Source: Spinacia oleracea
Lineage: Eukaryota > Streptophyta > Magnoliopsida > Caryophyllales > Amaranthaceae
Assembly (NCBI RefSeq): GCF_020520425.1
Contig: NC_079491.1
Location: 23,799,449-23,863,448, forward strand
Direction of reading: 5' to 3'
DNA length: 64,000 bases
Under the pieces are notes generated by a model that was given only the letters and a program-made list of their open reading frames with translations, was not told the DNA's origin and searched no databases. The position numbers were made by a program, and so were the translations under genes. How positions within the stretch are numbered: the stretch's first letter is position 1; each line of letters begins with the position of its first letter. Positions 11,740 through 25,344 of the stretch are shown piece by piece.

Positions 11740-11850
11740 TGCCTCAAAAAGGCTCCCGCAAGAAGCGGAGTAAGAGGGGGTCGGACGTACGCAACCTTAA
11801 CCCTGCAATTGCAGAGAGGTTGTTTCCAATTGACCCAAAAGCGATAACGG
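11740..11850 (-). mobile_element. Au-type SINE fragment
   Basis: On the minus strand the segment resembles the body of the plant Au SINE family: GGAAACAACCTCTCTGCAAT, then GGGTTAAGGTTGCGTACGTC, then GCGGGAGCC. The tRNA-like head is unrecognisable and no target duplication is seen. The match is from memory of the Au consensus. Confidence 0.5.
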
Positions 11851-12168
11851 GACAATAACGGGACGACCATCTTCTACTTCATGGAAAGGAAGCGAAGAGG
11901 TATTAAGAGTCATTTTGATTTAGTCCATCACATCCCACAGCCAAACGAACAAATGAATCTTTGGCTCCATCGGAAATGGACAATAAGGATTAAAAATAAC
12001 ATTATGCGAACATATATAGTTTCTAGCAAACCAATAAGTTATTCAGCATATTTTATCATACAAAGCAAATAAGCAAATATCATACATTCATACAAGCATT
12101 GTCATTCAACACTTTACAGAAATCAAACCCCCAAAAGTAGACATTTTTGTCAAAAAATGCCTGGAATG

Positions 12169-15100
12169 TTACTGACTGGAATTTGCAAGGCCGATTAAGT
12201 TGAGCATATTTCGGTCTTCCTTAAACCTATCGAGTACAGTACCTTGGAGTGCATTGCTCCCTTTTTGTTGCACTTCTTTAGGGAACACACTCCAACATTC
12301 TATTACTTCTGGGCATATCCTGTTGGATTTCGACAGGTAAGGACTCCCAAATGTACTACACTCGAAGGTTTGACCAGCGTCAAAATTTGCCGTCAGAAAG
12401 AGACCAAAGTGATTAGCCCGCCCTCCAAAGCCAACTCCATTCGGGATAGACTCTGAACTGTAATTAACACCACACTGCAAATGTGCAAGTCCATCAGCTA
12501 CAGATAGATATCATAGGACACAATACTATCTAAATATCTAATTTAAAGAATTCTCAATAAAATTGAGAGTACATCAGATACTGATAAATGATAATCTACA
12601 TAAAGGTTTCCAGAAACCGGACTGAAATTCTAAAAAGTTGGCAAAACTACCATATAATGTACTGAGATTACAAAAGGACTCTCAATTACACTTTCGTAAT
12701 GGGTTCTTAGAGGCCAGGGGATTTCAGGAAAGGGTAAACTAATAATTTCAGGTGTAAAAGTGAGTGGTAGAAACTAGAAAGCAATCCTCATTTAATCATG
12801 GGTAGAAAATAGAAAGTGAGGGGAAAAGCAAATGAATCGTTGCAGTAACACCAGTCATGCCCAATAAATCGTGATTTCATAAACATTAAGGTCTCATCTC
12901 TTACCCACTGCAAATTGTTATTTGCTCCAGTTGGCCGATAAATAGACACCTTTGGATGCAGCTGAAACAGAAAACACTTTAGATCACCGTAATAATCACT
13001 GTGCTTTTGCCATGGCTGGGAAGCATAACCTCCATATATGTAGCCTTCTGCATCCTTAATAATCAACAGGGTTGGCCCTTCATCATTTCTGCACTCAAAT
13101 TGCAATACCCATTACTACAATTGAATGTTTTAGGCTGTCCCTATCGAACGTGCATTGGCAAACAACGCAACATTTTTTTTCATCAAACCACAGAATTTTC
13201 AAATATTGCAGCAGCCATTAGCACTTCTGAATATTTGGTGAAAGGCATGAAGAGTAAAAAAACATAAACTGAAAACTGGGTAAAGCTGATTTGCCCAATC
13301 TCAGCCAGACACACAAAAAGACAAGACAATAAGGGACAAGAACTAACCAAAGAGAAGTATCCCTTCCTACAGAAAACATGAGAAACGTGACATTGAAATC
13401 TTCTATCATCAAGCATGTTTTAAGCTTCCAAAGACTAGGACAATTTAACACTCATTAGAGGAAGTAGATAGTAAACTCACGCGACATTTCCCAGGAACGT
13501 GTTAAAACTCTGGCCATGATATGAACTGTGGTATAGAAGTTTCCACTCCACTAGCTCTAGCTGAGTGAGAAGGCCACCTATCAGCCAAGCATATTCCTTC
13601 CTCATTATTAGGTTGGAATCATAAGTTTCAGAGTACAGCAGACGAGGAACTTGACAACCTGCCCTCCCTACATTGTAAAAGGAATCATGCTGTTCATTAT
13701 AATATCAAGAAACTCCAGCAACAAAAGTTTGCCCATTAACAAAATGGGCTCAAATTGCGGATAACATGCAGCAAGTAGGTTATATAGCTTGTAATCGGGA
13801 ACAGAAAATTAAATATACTTTACAAAGGTTTAGAATAAATTATAAATTACTGAAATTAGGACTAGAAACCACATAGCATTCAGAAGAAAAAAAATGCATG
13901 AAAGGCCTTAAACACTTACTTAATCCTTGCTGGATAAAAAAACTATTGAGCAACTAAGCTAGCGAAGAGGCCAGCGCGCGGCGGCGCCTCCTAATTCGAG
14001 GTTTTGGAAAGTACAACCTCTGTAATTGGTTCTCTTTCATCTTATTCAGAATAGTTACAACTCCAACGAACTCCTCGTTTCCTCTCAGCATACACAATAT
14101 AAACTGCTTCTTATCGTGCTGTCAAGGAAGTGAAAGCTCCAAAGAAAGAAAACCCACCAAAGAAGGCAACTGAAGGTAATGCCTAGTAACTACCAGTACT
14201 AGCAAAAGGTTTAAAGCATTGAGAGATGGTAATGGCCTGAGCATGATGAAGAATTCTTAAATTTTAATGATAATAATGATGAAATGGTGGTGAGGCTCCC
14301 GGATAACCATGGATAACATTTTATCTTGGAATGTAGGGGGATTGGATAGCAAAGGTAAACAATTTGAAGTGAAGAAATTTCCTTACTCTCATAAAGGTGG
14401 GCTATTCTGTGGGTCTGATTCTTACAGTCAAAGGTTAATGCTGCTAAAATGGGAGCCTTGTATCTAATATATGTCCTGGGTGGTGTTTTTCTAATAATAA
14501 CCCCAGTATTTACTGGATGAATAGTGTTAGTTTGGAAGCCTGTGTGTTTACTGTTTCTTTGTTATACTCAACTGATTTCGAGGTGTTCAACAAGGAGGAG
14601 TTCGGTGATATGAAGGTTAAAGACACTCAACCTTTCCAGGCTTTGATTGCTAGTCAGAATGCTTAACAACTTGACTCTAGGAACTCTGATCTGGAAAATG
14701 CTGAGAGAAGTATACGCTTAACACTCTAGATATTTGTCCAACTTTAGACAGAAAATTAAGCTGAACAGTCGAAAGAGGGGAGTGAGAATGCTAACAGCTT
14801 TCACCAAAGATTAAAGATGAGAAGAGCAGTCAAAAGAAATTCCAAAGCACTGTATTCTCTGACTAATTCCTTGATCTTACAAATTCCTATCTTATTCCAA
14901 AGTACCATATTCTCAGAATGCTGATAAGTTTTGGAGTAGTATGTGACTATATGTAGACAATAGCCTATAAACAAGACAATTTGTAGGGTTAAATGGCTAC
15001 ACGCTGTGTGCATTAAAAACCAGAATTGGTGGGACCATGGGATTATCCCCCTGCTGAGATTGCTAGCTGCGTGGAAAATTCCTAACATCAAGAAAACATT

Positions 15101-16135
15101 GAAAATGAGTTTCATGAGTATGCAGCCCTTTTTCTCAGTAAATAAAGCATAGAAGTGGATGGCTAGGTTGGATCCTGTGCAGGCATTTATGGGCTGTGGA
15201 TCAGATATGGGCTGCCTAAGCACAAGTTTATTTTGTGGAATTCAGTTAATGGAACTTCAGACTAAGGAAAGACTACATAAGCCGGGGATTCGTGAACAAG
15301 AGGATTGCATGATCTATGGCTCTAGCATTGAAATCCCCGATCATCTATTTTTGGCTGCTGCTACAGTCAAGCCTGTCTTATTGCTGTGCTTCAGTGGCTA
15401 GGTGCGGGTATTCCTGGAGGTAACCTTATTCACTTGTGCATCTGGTGCAGGAAGAGATTTAAGGGACTAAGGGGTCTCAGTTCAGAACAGGTGATAGCAG
15501 ATAATAAATGTAACCTTGTGGAATAGCAAAGTGGATGGAGCCGAAAAAGTTGTGCAGCAAATTCACTAGTCAGTGAGAAATAGAGTTACTAGTAATTCTT
15601 ATCAGTATTTTCATGCCACCAACCTGTAATGGACCAACCCAGCCAACCCACACCTGACACACCTTTTCAGGTCTACAACAGACACAACAGAAATAGGGGG
15701 GCCAACAACTACCAACAACACTGCAACTGCACAGGAGGGGGGAGCATTTCACAAGGCCATTGGCACTATCTGACAAAGAAAAGCAGCAGCAGCAGCAATT
15801 AATGGTTGTACTTGCAAGAAGGAGAGAGAACAGTAGTATAAGTAAAGAAGGAGAGAAAAGAGAAAGGATGTTGAGAAATTAGTAAAGCTTGGGCTTTGGA
15901 GAGTAGTGACCTCAAGTCACTAAATCTGGAGATTTGTGGCCTCAAGTCACTACCTTTTGTATCCCTTTTGTGTTCATCATCTATCAAGCAACTTAATATA
16001 ATTTCTGCCGTTATTTTTAAGCTCAAAAATATCAGTTCATCTCACAACCTCATTAAATGATTTAAATGTCCCCTGCAACGACAATCAGTAATTCGATATC
16101 CTTTAATAAAAAACTTCACTTCCGTATGTTTGTGG

Positions 16136-16178
<43 letters not shown>

Positions 16179-19100
16179 AGGAACTTGTGATAATTTTTTT
16201 TTCTGGAACTAGTATGTTCAAAGTAAAATTTTCCTTCCTTTTTAATACTTTAAGATCCAACATCTTGTAGTCGGACTTTTCGCCGTTGAGGATGGTTTTA
16301 CTATTTGAAGATGATGATTATGTCTAATGGAAGATTGTAGAGTCTTGGCAAATTTAAACAATACTATTTCACTTATAGTTACAAATTCACCGTTCTTTAG
16401 TAAGGTCTTTTTCGGTTTTGTTGTGCTGATTGGTTTTGGACAGAGTAGGTTTTGAAAAGAAAAAAACAGTAGAAGAAGAAATCATCCCAAATTATGGATT
16501 ATAATGCAGATGCAAGCCTCAAAGTGGAAGGGTAGGGAAGCAAAAGAATGCAATGAAGGATAGAAAGATAACATCAAAAAAATAAAAATCCTAACTTAGG
16601 GTCATTTAAAGAAATCTTGAAAAACACCGGGTTCTTTTGAGAAACAGTGCTAAAGCTGAGTGTTACCTTAGATAATTTCCCCTAACGCTATGCAGCTTGG
16701 TGCGCTTTGTTAATGATAGGAATAGAAGATCCCTCTTCTGAATTCCTGAAATGCCCTTCTTTAGACGGGTTTACATCTGCCTTTTTCGAAAACTGCTTGA
16801 GATGTTTGAGCATTAACACGCGCAAGGCAACTGAGAACAAATTGGTTAATGGCATGTTTTCTGAGGAAATAAATCCCACACTTAGCCTTATCCCTAAAAG
16901 AATACTCCCCAAATGTAAGGGTGATTTGAAGCCCATTTCTAGCCCAGTCCTTGCCGGCTAAAACAAAAAGTACAGGTGAGTGTACTGGAGCAAAATGCAG
17001 GGCTATTCGGCTGTAGCTTATTAGTTTCCCCTGCACAAAAAAATTCATGAAGCGAAAGCTCTTGCATGCATAGGGGCGCACATTGTTGATCTAGTGGTCT
17101 AGCCAAAGAGCTCTATCATTAGAGGCATGTATCTCTCCCTCAATTATCACGAAACTTTAACAGACATTAGAAAAACTTATGATTAAGGAAAGTGGGCTTC
17201 AGTGAAAACATTATAGAGTGCATTGTGGATCAAAAGTTCATTATAACTGAGGCTATCTAGGAAATGGTAACTTGCAATAGGGATATTTGCTTACCCCCTA
17301 CTTTATGTTGTGTATGGAGCTCTTCAGAAGATATCTTAAGATGATGCCTTTCTTCCCCAGAAAAGCCCACAAATGGAAGGGTATTGCCAACGGTAGAGTG
17401 CGGGACAACTTCGTCAACCTTTACAGAAAATGTGACCTCATATTAACACAATCAAATGCCACAAGGGATCAGACTGGTTTCATGAGGGATGTTTAATAAT
17501 TTTCCTGTTACTCAAAAAACAAAAACCAGTTGTCTTTTTTAGAGGGTCCAGAACTTCAGATTCTTAAAAGCTTTCCACTATTCGAGCAATCATATTTCTT
17601 GGGGCACATTCAGGTATTTGGTTACTCAGACTCATTATTGGACATCAGTGTTCAAGTGTCAACAGGATAATGCCTGGGTACGCTGTAATTGGGTACAACT
17701 TGATACAGGCCTACAGAAGAACCATCCCCAAAAGATCCCAAGGGAAGAGAGCCATATACCTAAGTAAGCCCCACATGGCCACATCAGTGATCAGACGCCC
17801 CCCCCCCCCCCTCCCAACCTTGCAATGATTGTATCAGCCCACCACCCTCCGCAGTCCATGTGCTCTCACACGGACGTAGAGGGGCGGTGGTATGCATGTC
17901 AGCTATCAGGCCGCAGTCTGCGGACGCAAATACGGGCGGTCTGGCTTTGATACAGTTGATACAGGAGAGCCCATACACCTATTAACCTATATAAGCCCCA
18001 CATCTTCCTCTCTTATGACCACGCGGGACTCAAGTTGCATACCTTGCAATGGGATTGTATAATAACTCCAATACAACATGCAATGACTAGCATGGAAAGG
18101 ATTTACAGAGGAGGATATACTATGATTCAAAGTATTACCATAGCCCTAGCCGAAATTATACGAGACGAATAAGGGTTTTGACTTACTAGATCAGTTAACA
18201 AACATTTAAAAGAAAGAAGGAGAAAGAGGCAGATTGAGACAAGCATATTGATACCAAGTACGCAGTATGCTCCAGTAAGGGTATGCAATTCGCTACCTAA
18301 TTATGTTAAAAATTTGTCCAAAGTGTTCCACAATAGTCAATACTAATATGCAGTACGTAATACCGGTGTACTCAGTACATAGTACGCAGAGTAAATGAGC
18401 GTATTAGGTAACAGTGTAACACACATGCAATTAGATAAAAATCATAAAACTTATTTACTTGTTTTATTCTTCCCCTAGCAACTGTATACTTCACATAATC
18501 ACACGAAATAAGCCATTTACCTACTCTTATCTTATTGATCTATCTTCATTTTACCCCTCGTTTTCTTCGATAAAGATAACGAAGTCTCCATCCCAATTTT
18601 ATCCTTCACAACTAAATTGAAATGTCCCAAATTTATCTTCCAGTTTCAGTTACCTGTAATAGAAAACAACGCCAACCCCCAAATGAAGCGAATCCCACTT
18701 TCTCTTACTACTTGTTCTCTCTACATCACATCAATCCTTTTGTCGCACACATCAAATTCCTAAACTTTCTCTTTGTGCTTTTCTCTTTATCCACTTTCAA
18801 CTTTTAATCACACTTAAAATCTTTTTGGCCAACACCTACCTATTTCCTTTATATGGAAGCCTAAGTGGGACAGAGGGAGAATGTACTCTTTTTTTCTTGA
18901 TATTAATTTAATTACGGGAATTAAAGAAAAAAGTAGATTACATTTCATTTCATTTCCTCTCAACCAAAAAAAAAAACGTAGGTAACACTTTCTCGAGATA
19001 TTGCAGGCCACCGTAACGGTGTCTAGAAAAAAGGCCAGGAAATTCGTTCAACTTTATCTTAGTGCATCTAAGTTTAAACTCAAGTGTTTAATCCTCATAT

Positions 19101-22100
19101 TCCTAGTGATGCCTAGGATGGCAGGTGGGTATAGATTTGCGGATTCCGCACCACACCCGGACTAGTTGGGGAGGGTATGGGTACGACTTTGGCGGGTACT
19201 AGGCGGGTACGGGTATGAAAAGTCGTACCCGCTATGGGTAGTGGGTACATGGTGGATTTGAAGTCATACCCGTCTGTCCAGCCTGCCCCGCCCCATATCC
19301 ACCCGCCCACCAGCATTATTTTGCAATCTATTTTATAATTTACTAAGCTTGAATTTTGGCATCTCAATCTCACTTTCAGGCAGCCCAAGCCCATCTTTAG
19401 TTGCCAATTACCTAACTCTTAACTTTTCACTGACCCACCTACTCACTTTCACGCACGCCTCCCCTTCTCTCCCAATTCCCAAAGCATTGCGTCAATAAAA
19501 GTAAAAACAGAATCATAAATCCAGCGACCACCGCTAGGTTCAACCACCACCCTCACACTCTCCTTACTCTCTCTCGAATTATCTTCAACAACATCCATTA
19601 AATTCAAGTAATGTTATGGATTTGTAATTGTTTTATGATTTTGTATTAAATTTGTAAATTAGCGTATTCTTCAAAGGAGACTCTTGGGAATTTAATGAAT
19701 CTGCATCACTAGATATTTCTAATATGCTTCACTATTTCTTAATTGACTTAGTAATTTAGGGAGGTAGGTTTGTAGGTACATGAATTTCTTGTGTTAATTT
19801 TTTTTTTTGTTTTTTTTCCATGTAAAAAGTACGAAGTATACTGTAATTGAATGCCCATGGGATCATAATAGTTCATGTTAATTTATTTTTTTATATTCTT
19901 ATGTATTAGGAGGTTGAAAAACGTTTATATCGCATAAAAGCCTGGCGGGTATAGGCGTTCAAATGAGGGTATTGGCGGTTAGTGGATATCCACTTACGTG
20001 GTGGAGCGGGTGTGGATATAAGAATATACCCGTCACGGGTGGCGAGTAGGTGGCCGGGTACGGGTGCGACGGAGGGGGTACCCGCACCCGCCCTGCCCAA
20101 TTTCAATCCCCAGTCTGACACTCTTTTAAGTGTGTGCCTAACCATTTTTTGGACTGCTGTATCCTCCACTATAGTAAAAACTATAACTTCCAGCACTTAA
20201 TGCAACACTAGAGCGAAGAGAAGATCCAATTCTAGTGTGCTAGACTCCTCTCATTACTGGTACACTCAGACATGGAAATTGGTTGATTATGTTTTATTAG
20301 GACTCCCTCCGTCCCAGATTAGTTGTTACACTTTCTTTTTTCGTCCGTCCCAGATTAGTTGTTACACTTCTAAATTAGGAATGACGCCACTAATTATTAT
20401 ATTTGTCTCTCTCTTCCCACTAAATATTTTTTTGTCCTCACACCCTCCCTCATTCAATTAAAAAAATACTCCACTAACTCCTATCACATCTACTTTTTCA
20501 ATAAAATAACAATTGATATCCAAACAACCACTTATCACCTAAACCTTTGTGCAAAGGTAAGTGTAACAACTAATCTGGGACGGAGGGAGTATTGTTTTTC
20601 CTCTTCCTAAGAAAGTGATACAAGAAGCAGGTAGGAATGAAAATTTTGTTCCAGCAAAAAGGTATGTGAATTGGGATTATGTGTGCGCAATTGCTTGGGA
20701 AGGAGATTTGGGGTTTATAATCCTTAAAGTCAATGAGAAACAACTCAACAAGGTCCCAAATGACCCTATTTAACAAAAAGTCAATCCCTTTAGAAGCTGC
20801 AATTTTCAAGTCTTGCATATGCATATTGTAAATACAAGCCAAAAACAAAGAGAAGGTAGTTGACAGCTGAAGTACACCAATCATATGCATATTGTAAATA
20901 CAAATTCATAGGTAAGACCGTCTTATAGGTTTAATCATCTATTACAACTCTATTGTCTTTGCATCATAATAATAATTTGTCACAACTCTCTGCTTTCTGT
21001 TAACTCGATGGAAATTATTTTGCATTCAAAAGTATATAAAACAATGCAAAACATAGCATTATAGCATCCATAGCAGGAGGAGAATCAAACTATCAAAGAG
21101 TAATCTAGAGAGCACATAGAAAATTTTATACTATGAATTTCTTTATAGCCTGTATAATGGTAGAAGAAAAAAGTCTAAAAGGTGAGGTACCTGGATCAGG
21201 TGGAGACAACAAACTTCCAAGGTACTTCCTAAGAGATGGAATACGGCCACACAGGTCTTTGAAGTCCTCAAATGACATACTTTCCGTGCCACCTTCTCCG
21301 TCATCTTTTAAGAATGTTGCAGCACCTAGGATAGCGTCTACAATGCACTGATGTGATCTCATCCCAGATTCATTATCCTTCAGAGGAAACAAGTCATCCA
21401 GAATAGCATCTATAACAGCTTGCAGATCAGACCTGTAAACTGAGAGTTGAATCTGAAGGTCATAAAGACACCACACAGTAAAGAAACTAACTAATACATA
21501 CAGTATTTCTGATAAATCTGATTATCTGAACAATACATGCATACAACATATACACATTACTCTGACCCGGAGGAACCCAATCTCGCTTCATAATTATCAC
21601 ATTGATCTACTCCAACAAAAGGTAAGCATTTAAATATAATGGTGAGCAGAACACCCTTCAAGGCCTTCACAAAGTCTAATTTCTCATGTCAGGTGCCGTA
21701 AATTAAACCTACTACATGCATCATGAAAACTAGAGACCAATAATTATCTGACTGTATCAAGCAAGAAACATCTAAGCAGGCAGTGAGCTCTCATTTCTTG
21801 TATGTCAAGCTATCATTTGTTGCTTACCAAATTAAAAAGCTAGCAGAAGAACTGAGTAAGCTAAATCAACGCAAGGCACAGGCCACCACTATATTCAAAC
21901 CCGTCACAAAAGATGTTTCCGGGTTTCAATAGTTATCTCAGGTAAGTGAAAATTTCCCCCAGGACCCAGCAAAATATTACTTAAGAGACAATATTTTAAG
22001 TTTCAGATAACTGGAGTAATATCCAATCATTTTCACATGGATTATTTATACAGGAAATTGCAAGAACAAGTCTAAATGGGATAAAAAGTTGTCAAATTTA

Positions 22101-22759
22101 CGAACAAAGATCAGACAACAATACCTGTCAACTTTGCCATCATCATTAACATCTAATAACTGGAAAATAAATTCTTCAATCTCATCTTTGGTCCCTTTCT
22201 CGTAAGCTGCCTATAAAAGGGAAATCCGTAGGTCATTTTAATGGAATTTAAGACTACCCCATAGCATTTTGTTAATAACCCAACAACAAAATTATCACCT
22301 TTGCAATAACAAGATCTTCAAATGTAAGCTTTTGATCATGGCGTTTCTGGGTGATCAAATCGAACATCCGATCTCCAAGAGAAGCAGGAATTTTGAAATA
22401 ATCCTAATCAATTAAAATAACAAGGCATTAACTAAATATCATTAAGACCACCAATCGACGCGTGATTTTATCATAACGCGATTAAATAGTAAAAATCTGA
22501 CCTTAAAAACAGAAGGGGTGATGAATTGGCCATTGCTGTGAGATTGAGTAGCAAGTGACTCAAATAAATATTGAAGCTCTTCCAATTTGTGTTGTGTGAA
22601 TGATCTATGATTAAAATGAAGAAGAAATCATTAAAATTAATTTATGATAAAATAAAATTAAAAGAATACTGTACGAAAAAAAGTAGTGCGATTGAAGAAA
22701 GAGAACCTGGAAGCAGAAGCGAAACGAGGGTTAGTGGAAGATGATTGAGAGTTGCCCAT
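12169..22759 (-). CDS. EF-hand and TLDc domain protein, 8 exons
   Basis: Eight minus-strand exons join in phase with GT-AG borders: 22759-22707, 22604-22502, 22403-22299, 22210-22125, 21432-21191, 13658-13481, 13088-12905, 12474-12169, giving 418 residues. The N-terminus MGNSQSSS fits an N-myristoylation site (G2, S6). Residues 107-118 form a canonical EF-hand loop (DVNDDGKVDRSD). Residues about 205-375 are a TLDc domain: WKLLYHSSYHGQSFNTFLG at 235-253, GYIYGGYASQPW at 271-282, NNNLQW just before residue 318, and GFGGRANHFGLFL at 332-344. TLDc proteins in other eukaryotes are linked to oxidative-stress protection and V-ATPase regulation; the plant EF-hand/TLDc type is poorly characterised, and membrane association or calcium response is inference. 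The fifth intron (13659-21190, 7.5 kb) is packed with transposon relics, yet all exons remain open and in phase, so the gene looks functional. Confidence 0.9.
14300..15480 (+). mobile_element. L1-type LINE relic A
   Basis: Decayed non-LTR retrotransposon on the plus strand. NILSWNVGGLDSKGKQFEVK near 14310 matches the start of the L1 endonuclease. FNKEEFGDMKVKDTQPFQAL near 14590 matches the linker before the reverse transcriptase. EDCMIYGSSIEIPDHLFLAA at about 15300 resembles the zinc-binding zf-RVT motif after the reverse transcriptase (cysteine, then DHLF). The reverse transcriptase core is missing between them, and several stops and frameshifts interrupt the frame, so it is dead. It lies antisense to the host gene. 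Confidence 0.65.
16135..16179. repeat. (GAT)n microsatellite
   Basis: About 15 uninterrupted GAT units inside intron 5. In the antisense direction it reads as a poly-histidine run, which is not a gene. Confidence 0.9.
16700..17640 (+). mobile_element. L1-type LINE relic B (reverse transcriptase part)
   Basis: The frame at 16707-16961 carries SLDGFTSAFFENCL, then INPTLSLIPKRILPKCKGDL, then KPISSP. This matches the L1 start of the reverse transcriptase (DGFTSAFF...TLIPK...FRPIS). Near 17290, LTPYFMLCMELFRRYLKMM corresponds to the LSPYLFVLCME segment, with the usual preceding GDP lost to divergence. Stops and shifts lie in between. This is the part missing from relic A, but it lies downstream of relic A's zf-RVT end, so either two elements or a rearrangement is present. 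Confidence 0.6.
19112..20112. repeat. Element-like block with GGGTACCC-rich ends
   Basis: Two GC-rich blocks of GGGTACGGGT/TACCCGC words (19115-19300 and 19935-20110) enclose about 630 bases of ordinary AT-rich DNA. The outer edges ATGGCAGGTGGG and, inverted, ATTGGGCAGGGCGGG are loosely complementary. This may be a degraded non-autonomous DNA transposon; no target duplication is visible. Confidence 0.35.
20302..20590. mobile_element. Stowaway-like MITE with about 29-bp TIRs
   Basis: The left end ACTCCCTCCGTCCCAGATTA continues GTTGTTACAC; the right end is its exact inverse, finishing GGGACGGAGGGAGT and TA. Inside the left end the CGTCCGTCCCAGATTAGTTG motif is repeated once. It is AT-rich and non-coding. 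CTCCCTCCGTCCC ends are typical of plant Tc1/mariner-derived MITEs. A diverged relative lies at 6031-6312. Confidence 0.85.
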
Positions 22760-23409
22760 ATCTTTGTTCTTGATATTATTTCCAGTTCCAACTCAACCTT
22801 CTCTTGGGAATACAGATTGAGCTACAGAGTGGCTTCTCAACAAGGTATAATAACGAATTTACAAAAAAAAAAAATTAAATGCCGCGCTATTTGACGTCCG
22901 CATGACACCCTTTTTTAATGGTAAAAATTCGATACTATCCTTATAAATTCACCCCACCCCCCTACCCCCAAACCCACCCAACTCATACATCACTTTCTCT
23001 CTCCATAATATCTCCACCCCCTTCCCATCGGCTCCACCCAATGCGGGAACCCACCACCACCACCCACTACCTCCAACTACAACAACCACCCACCACCGAC
23101 ATCCACCACCACCCACCATCTCCAATTACCACAGCCACCTACCACCGTCATCCACCAGCCCATGTAACTAAGCTGTTTTTCGCCACCCATAGCCGGAGAA
23201 ATCTCCTCATTCACCTCATTACCGTCGGTGTACCACCGTTCACGAAGGATCTAGATGTTCTTTTCCCATCACCAACGTCGGCGCACCACCATGGACGAGT
23301 TTGAAAAGGGTCCCAAGAAGAAGTCAAAGGCTAGCTCGTCGGGTCAAGTAGAAGGGATTCCGCCTCCACCATCGTCGACGTCCGGGTTACAGGTTTGATT
23401 TTTTTTTTT

Positions 23410-24445
23410 TTAACGGAATAGGGCCAGAAATCCTATTTTTACCTAGGTATGGAATAGGAATTTCAACCTTATTCCATGTAAATACAGAATAGGGATCTTG
23501 ACCTTACTCCGTGTTTTACATGGAATAGGGCTAAGAACCCTATTCCATTCCTAGGTAAGAATAGGAATATTGGCCTTATTTCAGCCTAAGAATGGATAGG
23601 AATTATGGCCTTATTCCATATTTCTGTTTATTTTTTTGTTTAGCTGGCATCCAACATTTATTTTCTTTGCATCCAACACGCTAACTCATTATTGTTTTGC
23701 ATGCTTCGTTGCTCTCCATGACATCCAATATTTTACTTGTTTTTCATTTTTTAGTAATGAATAATTAGTAATAATAAACAAATAAATAATAAATAAATAA
23801 TAAATAATAAATAATAAATAATGAGTAATGAATAATAAATAATAAATAAATAATAATTAATAATGCAAATTTATGAATTAATAACTAGTAATAATTAATA
23901 CAAAAAATTAGTAATTAATAATGAATAATAAATAATTAAATCATATATAACAAAAAATAAGTAATTAATAATTAGTAATAATAAATATAAATAATAAATA
24001 ATGTGTTATGAATAATAAATAATTAATAAAGAAAATTTAGTAATTAATAACTAGTGATAATAAATAATGAAAATAAGTAATAAATAATAAAAAAATCAGT
24101 AATGAATAATAAATTATTAAATGATATATAACAAAAAAAATAAAGGAATTAATAATTAGTAATATGGTCAGCATTCCTATTCTTATTCCTACCTAGTAAT
24201 AGGGTCAGTATTCCTATATGTAATAGGGTCAGTAATAAGTTATTTTTAATTTATTTTTTAAGGGAATAGGGTCAGTACTCCTATTACATGTAAAACACGA
24301 AATAGGGATCTTGACCTTATTCCGTGTTTTACATGGAATAGGGATATGAATCCTACTCCAACCCCTAGGTGGAAATAGGAATACTATCCCTATTCCAACC
24401 TAGGGATGGAATAGGGATCTCAATCCTATTCCATGTATAGGTTGC
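23410..24445. repeat. GGAATAGGG/CCTATTCC repeats and AT-rich desert inside the MULE
   Basis: Words such as GGAATAGGG, CCTATTCC, CCTAGGTA and CTTATTCCATGTAAA recur in direct and inverted orientation at 23410-23625 and 24170-24445, giving many small palindromes around CCTAGG. Between and beyond them (to about 25320) runs AATAATAAATAAT-type low-complexity DNA. No gene. Confidence 0.6.
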
Positions 24446-25344
24446 ATGCCCCACAATACGTCGGTTTGTTGTCCGTGATTTTGGGTGAGTGTTATCCATT
24501 ACTTACTTTTATTTATTTTATTTTAATTTTCTTTAATTGCTTTCCTTCATTATAGCTGGCGTGTGGTTTTGTTTAACAAATTTGTCCATTTGTTGTTTGT
24601 ATATATTGCATGTTCCATGAGTGGGTCATATATATGACAATTGCTTATTCAACACTTGTTTATCCTATCAGTTTTTAATTTTCCATTTGCTTTTATTATT
24701 TGTTTGCCCCACTCTCCCCGTTAGTTGGAACAGTTTAATAATGGCATAATAAATAGACATTTAGTAATCATAAACACCTACTAATTTGTTTTAATTAAGA
24801 CATGGCAAATGGAACAAATATATACGGAGTACTTGAAATGAATTTATGTCGCCTAATAAGGAAACGAGTATGTCGCCATTTGGATTAGAGTACGATTCTA
24901 AACAATTATCTCCTAATAATTAATGATTATTCTATAGTACGATTCGAAACAATTATTGGAGTTTTGAACATAAGTAAACTTAATAATAAATAACTAATAA
25001 CATAAGTAATAAAAAATAAAAAATAAAACTAGCAATTAATAATGAATAATAAATAATATATAACAAAAAATAAGTAATAATAAATTAGGAAAATAATTAA
25101 TAATTAACAAATAATGAGTTATGAATTATAAAAAATTAATAAATATATATAACTAATTAACAATAAACAATGAAAACAAGTAATGAATAATAAAAAAAAA
25201 TAAGTAATTAATAATTAATAATAAATAATATATAACAAAAAAAATTAGAAATTAATAAATTAGTAATAATAAAGATGGTAATTAGAATAAATGATTAAAT
25301 CGGTTAATGTTCAATAATGCACTACTTATTAAATACCTTTTCAA

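Larger units (their letters stand above)
13659..21190 (-). other. Giant intron 5 of the TLDc gene
   Basis: A 7.5 kb intron bounded by a CAG|GTACCT donor and a GGGCAG| acceptor. It contains LINE relics (about 14300-15480 and 16700-17640), a GAT microsatellite, a poly-C run (about 17798-17811), degenerate GGGTACGGGT blocks (19115-20110) and a MITE (20302-20590). Between 17650 and 19100 and between 20591 and 21125 I see no gene or clear element. Confidence 0.85.

Noticed and set aside
16042-16263. Minus-strand frame with a 15-residue poly-His run
   Set aside because: It is a GAT microsatellite inside an intron.
22918-23304. His/Pro/Thr-rich 128-residue frame in the left MULE TIR
   Set aside because: It is a CACCACCACCCAC tract without domain; the inverted copy at the other end does not keep the frame.
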